NCBI GenBank assembly: GCA_937139565.1
Contig: CAKZQH010000011.1
Span: forward strand, 1-64,000
Source: an uncultured Nitrospiraceae bacterium
Lineage (GTDB): Bacteria; Nitrospirota; Thermodesulfovibrionia; Thermodesulfovibrionales; Thermodesulfovibrionaceae
DNA: 64,000 nt
Reading direction: 5' to 3'
The stretch's first letter is position 1; the number at the start of each line of letters is the position of its first letter. The notes under the pieces are model-generated. The model was not told the DNA's origin and searched no databases. It worked only from the letters and a program-made list of their open reading frames with translations. Of this stretch, positions 9,513 to 17,625 are shown in pieces. Made by a program: the position numbers and the translations under genes.

Positions 9513-11096
9513 TTATCCAAGAAGGATTTTTTGAGCTTCGTCCATATCAGCTTCCATTACATATGGAATGCCTGTCACCTCAGCTGCTTCTTTTGTCAGA
9601 CAGAATATGTCGTTTCTGTCAATGTATTCGATTGAGAACTTTCTTGCTCCTGCCATTAGTTGCTTGAGTCCGAGAATGAGCCTGTCAACAAAGGTGTACA
9701 TGGCAATAGCACCCCAGGGAAGCTTTTTAAATGCTTTTCCGTACTTATTTTTAAGAACTTCAGCGGTAATGAATATTTCTTCAACAGAGTTTCCATATTT
9801 CTGTATATCCGCAGGAAGTTTTCCATCTTCAAACCATTTTTGAATGTTCTTACCAACGAATGCAGGGATCATTAAAGCTCTTCCCATGCAGACAGCCTTG
9901 AAATAGGGAGCTCCTAAAGCAAGTGCTTTAAAGATATGGTCTTCAAGAGAAAATCCTCCTGCAATTGCAAGATCAGGAACATACTTTTTCTTATCTGCCA
10001 GTTGTTTGGCAAATTTGTATGCAATTGCCTGTAGATAAAGGGTAGGAATTCCCCATTCATTCATCATTCTCCATGGGCTCATTCCTGTTCCTCCACCTGC
10101 ACCATCAATTGTAACAAGATCAATTCCTGCATCAGAGGCAAATCTTAAGGCTCTTGCGAGGTCAGTAATTCTGTAAGCACCTGTTTTTAAGGATACAAAC
10201 TTTGCACCAGCTTTTCTGTAATGTTTTACTGATTTTTCAAAACTCTCATAGTCAACCATGCCAAGCCTTGAGTGTCTTTCAAATTCTTTAAAATCTCCGT
10301 TTTTAAATGCCTTCTGAACTACTGGATCTTCAGGATCAGGAAGCACGATATAGCCTCTTCTTTTTAACTCAAGGGCTCTATCCAAACTCTTTAGTTTTAC
10401 CTCTCCTCCGATATCCTTTGCACCCTGTCCCCATTTAAGCTCAATGCAGGTTACGCCTAACTTATCAATAGCGTACTCTGCAGAGGAAAGTCTGGTGTCT
10501 TCCACATTCTGCTGTAGGATTATCTCTCCATAACCATCATACCAGTCTTTGAAGCATCTTACTCTTCTTTCAAGCTCAGGAGACTTGGTCACCTTTCCTT
10601 TTTTATCGAACTCAGCTTTTGGATCCATACCAACAACATTTTCACCAATGACGACCATGATTCCAGAAATAGCTGCACCTATTGCAAGTCCTTCCCAGTT
10701 ATCTTTTGCAATGTCTGTTGATCCGAGAGCACCTGTAAATATGGGAATGCGAAGTTTAATTTTGTAATCCTTACCTATTTCCCTTTCCACATTAACAGCA
10801 GGAAAAGTTGCCTTGTCAGGATCAGGTTCAATACCAACAGCTCCTACACAGGTTCCTTGAATGTTAATGTGAGAGTAGTCAACAGGATACTTCTTTGTTG
10901 CTCCAGCTGTAACCTTTCCAAAAGGTCCGGGATATATTACCTCACGACCTCTAAATGAAGATTTTCCGATTTCACAAAATCCCGGACATCCATCAAGACA
11001 AACTGAGCAGATTCCCGAATATGGTGCAGGATCTGCTACTCTGTTACGAGTTCCTGTTGCTGAACTTGCATTTGGTAAACCTGGAAATACGTTCAT
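9513..11096 (-). CDS. Stand-alone FMN-binding glutamate synthase domain protein (archaeal-type GltB2)
   Basis: GGGTGMSPWRMMNEWGIPT flavin/TIM-barrel core; N-terminal Cys-rich CSVCLDGCPGFCEIG. Confidence 0.9.
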   Translation of the reverse strand: MNVFPGLPNASSATGTRNRVADPAPYSGICSVCLDGCPGFCEIGKSSFRGREVIYPGPFGKVTAGATKKYPVDYSHINIQGTCVGAVGIEPDPDKATFPAVNVEREIGKDYKIKLRIPIFTGALGSTDIAKDNWEGLAIGAAISGIMVVIGENVVGMDPKAEFDKKGKVTKSPELERRVRCFKDWYDGYGEIILQQNVEDTRLSSAEYAIDKLGVTCIELKWGQGAKDIGGEVKLKSLDRALELKRRGYIVLPDPEDPVVQKAFKNGDFKEFERHSRLGMVDYESFEKSVKHYRKAGAKFVSLKTGAYRITDLARALRFASDAGIDLVTIDGAGGGTGMSPWRMMNEWGIPTLYLQAIAYKFAKQLADKKKYVPDLAIAGGFSLEDHIFKALALGAPYFKAVCMGRALMIPAFVGKNIQKWFEDGKLPADIQKYGNSVEEIFITAEVLKNKYGKAFKKLPWGAIAMYTFVDRLILGLKQLMAGARKFSIEYIDRNDIFCLTKEAAEVTGIPYVMEADMDEAQKILLG

Positions 11097-11127
11097 AAGA
11101 CCCCTCCTTAAGTATTTGTAATTTTAG

Positions 11128-11156
11128 ATGAGTTAAATTAAGTATTAATAACTCAT
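11128..11156. promoter_or_regulatory. Inverted repeat, candidate operator upstream of the glutamate synthase gene
   Basis: ATGAGTTA-N13-TAACTCAT, 8-bp perfect arms in the intergenic region. Confidence 0.45.
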
Positions 11157-11158
11157 TT

Positions 11159-11190
11159 GGGCAAAAAAATATCCATGATATTTTTTACCC
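11159..11190. repeat. Near-perfect inverted repeat between regulator gene and glutamate synthase (terminator or operator)
   Basis: GGGCAAAAAAATATC-CAT-GATATTTTTTACCC. Confidence 0.55.
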
Positions 11191-11206
11191 TTTTAATAAA
11201 AAAAGA

Positions 11207-12466
11207 TTACTTGCTAATTAACAAAATTTCTGCTTCATCACCTCCTTTGTTTTCCCACCTTTCAGGTAGGTTTTTTTTCAAATAAAGAAAATCTCCTTCT
11301 TTAAGAAGATAGGAAAAATCATGGGTTTTTACTGTAATAAGGCCTTTAACTAAAAATATGATTTCAGGTTCTTTTTTTGTTAAAAAATGTCCATTTGAAA
11401 CGCAATTAGCTGGTATTTTTAAATAGTAAGCCTTAAAATTATCATCGCTGAAAATTTTATAGATATTAAATTTAGAAAATTTTTGATGTGACCTTGCAGT
11501 TAATTCTTCCTTTTTAATAACCATTTCCTGTTTAAGAGAATTCTCACTTAAAACCTCACCTGGCTTAATACCCAGGGCTTCACATATTTGAACAAAAGAG
11601 GAGATAGAAGGCACTATTTGATTATTTTCCATCTGGGATATAAAACCTGCTGTTAGGTTTACCTTTTCAGCAAGTTCTTTCTGGCTCATGTTTCGGGAAA
11701 TCCTTATTTCCCTGAGTCTGCTTCCAATATCTATTGAATGACTTTGCTCTAATAGGCTAATTTCTATATTTTCATCAGCAGAAATCTCATAAATGTGTGG
11801 CTTAAAGGCATCGCGATTTTTTCTTCTTGCGAGCTTAAGTGCTTTAATAAAAAAGTTCTCCTTTCTGGTGTATAATTCAAAAACCAGCTGTGTTACATGT
11901 CTTATATTCGCCTTAAATTTCTGACTATGGGCATCTCTTTCCAAAATCCAGTATGCTACACTTTCCACATCAAAAAGTCTAGGGCACATATAGGTAAAAA
12001 AGCTGTAGGTTAAATTTTCATCTTTTAAGAGGTCCTGCAGTCCGGTAAGGCTATCAAAAACATATGCCGTTGGCGTTGAAATTTTATTTTCAAGATGAGC
12101 TATAGCACCTGAGAGCTCTTCAAGATTTGACGGATTATTAATTTTCACTATATCGAAATCCTTTCTAAACTCTTCGTAAGCCTTTAAAAAAGTACTGTCG
12201 TTTTTACCCTTTCCTGATGTAAAACAGTCAATAATGTGAAAATTTTCGTTGATATTTCTTTTTAATTCCTTTATAAGGGTAGGTATGGATTTGTTAAAAC
12301 TGACATAAACTACATCTCTTTTTTGTCTCAGGAAAGAATCAATAAATTTTTTAATAAAAATCTCATAGGAAGTTCCTGCATCAACTTCCCATACCACATT
12401 GTCGCCAAGATAGATATAATCAATTAATCTATCAAGGCTTTCTATGCCTGAAGATACCTTTTGCAC
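11207..12466 (-). CDS. KaiC/RecA-like (degenerate P-loop) - XRE HTH - cupin fusion transcriptional regulator
   Basis: N-term GIESLDRLIDYI...VFDSLTGLQDLL (KaiC-like); middle IGSRLREIRISRNMSQKELAEKVNLTAGFISQMENNQIVPS (XRE HTH); C-term cupin. GTG start. Confidence 0.85.
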   Translation of the reverse strand: MQKVSSGIESLDRLIDYIYLGDNVVWEVDAGTSYEIFIKKFIDSFLRQKRDVVYVSFNKSIPTLIKELKRNINENFHIIDCFTSGKGKNDSTFLKAYEEFRKDFDIVKINNPSNLEELSGAIAHLENKISTPTAYVFDSLTGLQDLLKDENLTYSFFTYMCPRLFDVESVAYWILERDAHSQKFKANIRHVTQLVFELYTRKENFFIKALKLARRKNRDAFKPHIYEISADENIEISLLEQSHSIDIGSRLREIRISRNMSQKELAEKVNLTAGFISQMENNQIVPSISSFVQICEALGIKPGEVLSENSLKQEMVIKKEELTARSHQKFSKFNIYKIFSDDNFKAYYLKIPANCVSNGHFLTKKEPEIIFLVKGLITVKTHDFSYLLKEGDFLYLKKNLPERWENKGGDEAEILLISK

Positions 12467-12480
12467 GGTAAACGGTTACC
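12467..12480. promoter_or_regulatory. Palindrome abutting the regulator start codon (candidate auto-operator)
   Basis: GGTAAACGGTTACC; 6 of 7 positions symmetric; adjacent to the GTG start codon at 12466. Confidence 0.45.
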
Positions 12481-12875
12481 TCTTAAAGTTCAATTTTAAG
12501 TGGAGATTTCCTTTTTTGTCAAGTAAATTAATTGTATAAGAAATTCTCACTTAGGGATTTTTAGAAGATGTCAGATTTTTTTGGTGATGCCGAGGGTGTT
12601 GCCGATCGGGGAAGCCTCTGATTTTCCCTAACTTTACACTGCTAAATACTACAAATAAGTCTGTATAGATCTTTTTTATAGGTTTACAATGGCAAATGGA
12701 AAGGTATACCTCTTACTCTCAAGAATTCTACTTGAATTCCGATATGCGTCTATATGATGGATGAGGACGTCTTTCCTCAAAAATAAATCTACCTGAAATA
12801 GTATAGGGTTTACAAATAGAATTTCTTCCTTTTCTATATGAGCTTCTTAAAGAGGAGGGGAGATTCCTCGCTTAC

Positions 12876-12993
12876 GTTCGGAATGACAAAAAAGAAGGCT
12901 CGGAATGACGAAAGAAGGCTTGCAATGACGAAAAAGAAGGCTCGTAATGAAGAAAAAGAAGGCTTGAAATGACGAAAAAAAGTGCGTAATGAC
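12876..12993 (-). repeat. Tandem degenerate 20-23-bp repeat, about 5 copies
   Basis: (AA)GAAGGCTYGNAATGACGAAA repeated; the reverse complement matches the TGTCATTGCRAGGCTTCT units at 1090-1174. Confidence 0.85.
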
Positions 12994-13003
12994 ATGGTTG
13001 GAT

Positions 13004-13040
13004 GGAACTTCGAGACCACGAAGTGCTCGAAGCAGTCTCT
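13004..13040 (-). repeat. Fourth, inverted and degenerate copy of the 37-bp hairpin repeat
   Basis: Reverse complement AGAGACTGCTTCGAGCACTTCGTGGTCTCGAAGTTCC aligns over 37 nt with the unit at 1241-1277. Confidence 0.7.
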
Positions 13041-13520
13041 TCATATAAACTCAAGCTTCAGACATTTGCCTTTCCCTCAGCTATTGTTTGCGATTTACGA
13101 TGAAATATTTTTTTCATGTTGGATATTCTTTTTGGTATTGTGGCAACCATTTCCTTAATTTTCTTTTAGGGGTGTTTAAAATTTAAGCGATTCACCATTT
13201 TGTTAATTGTGAGGAAACAATAAAATTTCATATAGATTATTTTTGAGGAATGTCGTCCGATTGCCTTAATTATTTGGATTTAGTATACTAAGGTAAAAAG
13301 GCAGAAAACATAATTTTATCAAAATTGATATTGATTAAAAACTCAAAGCTATGCATGAGTATACATAGAAAAGGTTTACCTATAAAAATGAAGTTTGATT
13401 TTAATTAATGTTTCGAAAAAAAGGGGGTAGAGGAAGTCCTTTTAGTTACTCCTTTCATCTTTTAGAATCTTCTTTCAGAGTAGGATGAGGTAAGTAGAAA
13501 AAAGTTAAGGAGACATAACC

Positions 13521-16514
13521 GTGAAAAATAATAGCAATAAATCAAAACATAGCGAAATCCTACAGAAACTAAAAGACCACTTGAAAGTCCTTTTCCAGTT
13601 TGATTGTACAGACCTTGATTTTGGCATCTATCGCATAATGAATTACAAGAGAAAGGAGATAGAAAAGTTTATTGAGGAAGACCTCATAGGATTGGTGGAA
13701 AAGGAGTTTGAGAGATATAAGACTCAAAATCAGAAAGAATTATCAGAAAAGATTGAAGAAAAGAGAAAGGAGATACAACGACTTGAAAAAGACCTTGGTG
13801 AGAAGATTCTAAAAAATGGAGAAATTGAGGAAAAATTTAGAGATAGACCTTTTGCTAAAGAGTATCTTGAACTCAAAAGACAGATTGAAGATATAGACAT
13901 CACAGAAAGCATCCAGACACAAGTTTTCAATGACCTTTATAGTTTCTTCTCAAGATACTATGAAGATGGGGACTTTATTTCAAAGAGGAGATATTCCTCT
14001 AAGAACTATAAATATGCAATTCCTTACAATGGGGAAGAAGTAAAACTCTACTGGGCAAACTTTGACCAGTATTACATTAAGACAGGTGAGGTTTTTAAAG
14101 ATTATGAATTCAATCATAAAGGTTGGAGATTTATATTTAGAACTGTCCTTGCAGATGTGCCTGTGGGAAATGTTAAGGGCAGTAGAAGATACTTCTTTCT
14201 CTCACAAGATGAGCCAATTGAGATTTCAAACAACACCTGCCTGATAAAATTTGAATACAGACCATTAACTGATGAAGATTTAAAACAATATCCTGTAAAA
14301 ACCAAAGAAGACAAAGAAAAGACCTCAGGAATAACACAGGATGATTTAAATGCTATTTTGAAGGATAAGATCCTTGAGCAAATAAACACCATTGAACCAA
14401 AAGCCATTTTAAATGAAAAACAGGATGAAAAGACAATCCTTGAAAAACACCTCCATAGATTTACCCGCAAAATTACGAGTGATTTCTTTATCCACAAAGA
14501 TCTTAAAGGATTTCTTGAAAGGGAACTTGATTACTTTATAAAGACAGAGGTTTTAGATATTGAAAGTTTTGATACAGAAAAAGAGAGATATTTTGACCGT
14601 CACCTCACAAGGGCAAAGGTGGTAAAAAGCATTGGAAATAGAACAATTGAATTTTTAGCTCAGATTGAAGATTTTCAGAAAATGCTCTGGGAAAAGAAGA
14701 AGTTTGTGCTTAAGACCGACTATGTTATCACTCTTGACCTCATACCAGAAGAGTTTCATAAAGAGATTTTAAAAAACAAAGAGCAACTAAAAGAATGGGA
14801 GGATTTGGGGTTTGGAGAGATTAAAACAAGGGATAACTTAAACAGCAAAAAGCTGCCTGTAGATACAAAGTATTTTAGTGAAGAATTTAAAGAGAGATTG
14901 CTTGAAAAATTAGGAGAAAAAGGAAACATTGACGATTTGCTTGATGGAGTGCTCGTAAAAAGCGAAAACTGGCAGGCATTGAATTTTCTTCTTGAGAAGT
15001 ATAAAGAAAAGGTGCAGACAATTTACATTGACCCTCCATTTAATCTCGGCACAAATGCAGATTTTCTATACAAGACAGATTATAAAGATTCATCATGGAT
15101 TACTCTTTTAGAAAATAGATTGTCTTTAGCAAAGAAGATACTAAATGAAAAAGGAAGCATCTTTGTAAGGTGTGACTACAATGGGAATATGTTTGTGAGA
15201 TTGTTGATGAATATGATTTTTGGGGAGGAGAATTTTAGGAATGAGATAGGAGTAAGAAGATTTAAGAAAAATGTAATGGAGAAAGAGATAAACAAATTAC
15301 CAGAAGGTGTTGACACCATTTATATTTATTCGTTAACAGACAAATTTAAATACATCTATCCTTTCAAATCAAAAGGAGAAAAAAGAGAAGGATTCTGGCG
15401 ACATATGGGCGACTCAAGTGGTCAAGGATCTTCAAAAGTATTCTTTGGTAAAGAATTAGCCCCACCCAATGGAAAGCATTGGAAGTATTCGCAAGAGAAA
15501 ATTGATCAAATGATTGAAAGCGGGACATTAATACTTGTTTGTAGTAATTGTGATTATAAGCATGATAAAACGCTGGGGAAATGGAGAGGTTGTCCAAAAT
15601 GTGGTGCAGATAACCCAATACCTAAATATTGGGTAAAAGAACAGGAAAAAGAGGTATTAGACTCTAACTGGACTGATTTATATGGATACTCAACAACATG
15701 GAATTTCCAAACCGAAAACTCCGAAATCCTTCTCAAGCGTGTCATAGAATCCACATCTAATGAAGGCGATTTAGTTATGGACTTCTTCCTCGGTTCAGGC
15801 ACAACCACTGCTGTGGCACATAAACTAAAAAGAAAGTGGCTTGGTGTTGAGATGGGGGATCATTTTGAGACAGTAGTTTTGCCGAGAATGAAGAAGGTTC
15901 TCTTTTATGACAAATCTGGTATCTCAAAGGAGGCTGATGTCAAAGAGAAATACAACGAAAAAACCTCAGGTGGTTTCTTCAAATACCACTACCTTGAGCA
16001 ATACGAAGACACTCTTCACAACATAGAATTTCCACAGGAAGAAAAGGCACAGAGAATGCTTGATCTCTTCACAGAAGATGCAAAAACAGAGTATCTTATG
16101 AAATACATGCTTAAGTTTGAGACCGAGGGGAGCCCTTCACTCTTAAATCTTACTGCATTTGAAAATCCCTATGAATATAAACTAAAGATAATCTCATCAG
16201 GCAAAGGAGAGGAGATTGTAAATGTGGATTTAGTGGAGACATTTAACTATCTCATTGGCCTTAAGATAGGTAGATATAAGTTTTTAAAAGAAAACGGTAG
16301 AAAATATACATTTGTATTTGGAGAGAGGAATAGCAGAAAAACTGCGATTGTCTGGCGTCCTATTCAAGGAATAAACATGGAAAAAGATAGAGAGATAATT
16401 GATAGTGAACTTAAAGAGCTTGACCCTGATGAGATCTTCATAAATGGTGATAGCCTTGTTAAGGATTATAAACCAATTGAGAGTGAGTTTAAAACATTAA
16501 TGGAAGGTGTATAA
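13521..16514 (+). CDS. DNA methyltransferase, type III Mod-like (N6-adenine/beta class) with long N-terminal extension
   Basis: Motif IV DPPFNLG upstream of motif I DFFLGSGTT; a zinc-ribbon-like CSNC...CPKC lies between them; paired with a Res-like gene; GTG start. Confidence 0.9.
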   Translation: MKNNSNKSKHSEILQKLKDHLKVLFQFDCTDLDFGIYRIMNYKRKEIEKFIEEDLIGLVEKEFERYKTQNQKELSEKIEEKRKEIQRLEKDLGEKILKNGEIEEKFRDRPFAKEYLELKRQIEDIDITESIQTQVFNDLYSFFSRYYEDGDFISKRRYSSKNYKYAIPYNGEEVKLYWANFDQYYIKTGEVFKDYEFNHKGWRFIFRTVLADVPVGNVKGSRRYFFLSQDEPIEISNNTCLIKFEYRPLTDEDLKQYPVKTKEDKEKTSGITQDDLNAILKDKILEQINTIEPKAILNEKQDEKTILEKHLHRFTRKITSDFFIHKDLKGFLERELDYFIKTEVLDIESFDTEKERYFDRHLTRAKVVKSIGNRTIEFLAQIEDFQKMLWEKKKFVLKTDYVITLDLIPEEFHKEILKNKEQLKEWEDLGFGEIKTRDNLNSKKLPVDTKYFSEEFKERLLEKLGEKGNIDDLLDGVLVKSENWQALNFLLEKYKEKVQTIYIDPPFNLGTNADFLYKTDYKDSSWITLLENRLSLAKKILNEKGSIFVRCDYNGNMFVRLLMNMIFGEENFRNEIGVRRFKKNVMEKEINKLPEGVDTIYIYSLTDKFKYIYPFKSKGEKREGFWRHMGDSSGQGSSKVFFGKELAPPNGKHWKYSQEKIDQMIESGTLILVCSNCDYKHDKTLGKWRGCPKCGADNPIPKYWVKEQEKEVLDSNWTDLYGYSTTWNFQTENSEILLKRVIESTSNEGDLVMDFFLGSGTTTAVAHKLKRKWLGVEMGDHFETVVLPRMKKVLFYDKSGISKEADVKEKYNEKTSGGFFKYHYLEQYEDTLHNIEFPQEEKAQRMLDLFTEDAKTEYLMKYMLKFETEGSPSLLNLTAFENPYEYKLKIISSGKGEEIVNVDLVETFNYLIGLKIGRYKFLKENGRKYTFVFGERNSRKTAIVWRPIQGINMEKDREIIDSELKELDPDEIFINGDSLVKDYKPIESEFKTLMEGV

Positions 16515-16946
16515 AATGTATTATTTTGCCTATGGTTCCAATATGAATCATAAACAGATGAAAAAAAGATATCCAAATAGTAAATTTATAAAAAGAGCGT
16601 TTCTGGAAGGATATGAATTCGTTTATGATGGTTATTCTGCGATTCTTAAAGGTGCGGTAGCAAATATAATTAAATCTCCTTCAGATAAAGTATGGGGTGG
16701 GCTTTTTGAAATAAATGAAGATGATTTAAAAATTTGGACTATTATGAAGGATATCCTATATCTTATAACAGAGAAGAAAAAGAAGTTAAAGATGAAAGCG
16801 GAAATGTTTATAAAGCAATAGCTTGTTTCAGGGAAGGGGAAAAACCTGGTCAACCCAGCAAGGACTATGTCCAGATAATAATTCAGGGTGCGAAAGATTG
16901 CGGGCTTTCAGATGATTATATTAGAAGATTTATTAAGATGGGTTGA
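16507..16946 (+). pseudogene. Gamma-glutamylcyclotransferase/AIG2-like protein interrupted by a -1 frameshift
   Basis: First frame MYYFAYGSNMNHKQM...EINEDDLK; second frame LDYYEGYPISYNREEKEV. Adding one A to the A5 run at 16728-16732 restores ...EDDLKNLDYYEGYP.... Confidence 0.8.
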
Positions 16947-16984
16947 GACAATGAAGAGTAATATATGATTATTTTGAGAAGAGA

Positions 16985-17278
16985 ATGAAAAGCCTAAATG
17001 AAATAATAGAAATTCTTAATAAGCATAAAGAAAATTTGAAAGAAAAATATGGTGTTATTGAGATAGGGATTTTTGGCTCTTATGCGAAAGATGCTCAAAA
17101 AGAGTCAAGCGATGTAGATATCCTTGTAGAATTTGAAGCGCCTGTGAGTCTGTTAAAAATTGTCTCACTTGAAAATTATCTTTCGGACCTCATTGGAATT
17201 AAAGTTGATGTTGTTCCCAAAAAAAATATTAGAGTTGAATTAAAGGATGAGATTCTAAGGGAGGCTATTACAATATGA
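16985..17278 (+). CDS. MntA-like minimal nucleotidyltransferase (antitoxin)
   Basis: GSYAKDAQKESSDVD matches the GSx10DxD motif; followed by hepT with ATGA overlap. Confidence 0.92.
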   Translation: MKSLNEIIEILNKHKENLKEKYGVIEIGIFGSYAKDAQKESSDVDILVEFEAPVSLLKIVSLENYLSDLIGIKVDVVPKKNIRVELKDEILREAITI

Positions 17279-17625
17279 GTAAAAGAGAACCCATATTGTA
17301 CATAAAAGATATCCTTGAGTATATGGAAAGGGCTGAAACACATATTGGCAGCATGAAAAAGGAGGAGTTTCTTCAGGATAGTAAAACCTGTGATGCAGTC
17401 ATAAGGTGTATTGAGGTTATTGGTGAGGCAACTAAGAATGTTCCTGATAACATAAGGAATAAATACCCTTCAATTCCCTGGCGTGATATGGCTGGAATGA
17501 GAGATAAGATTATACATGGTTATTTTGTAGTGGATTTTGAAAGTGTCTGGCTTGTGGTAAAAGAGGAAATACCGAAATTAAAGCCATTGATAAATAAGGT
17601 TTTACAAGATTTAAATGAAACTTGA
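17275..17625 (+). CDS. HepT-like (DUF86, HEPN) toxin
   Basis: RDKIIHGY matches the Rx4HxY HEPN RNase motif; immediately follows the MNT gene. Confidence 0.93.
   Translation: MSKREPILYIKDILEYMERAETHIGSMKKEEFLQDSKTCDAVIRCIEVIGEATKNVPDNIRNKYPSIPWRDMAGMRDKIIHGYFVVDFESVWLVVKEEIPKLKPLINKVLQDLNET

Noticed and set aside
12834-13054. Three overlapping minus-strand ORFs (FFRHFKPSFSSLRAFFF..., VIPNVSEESP)
   Set aside because: All are readings of the tandem ATGACGAAAAAGAAGGCT repeat in different frames; not proteins.
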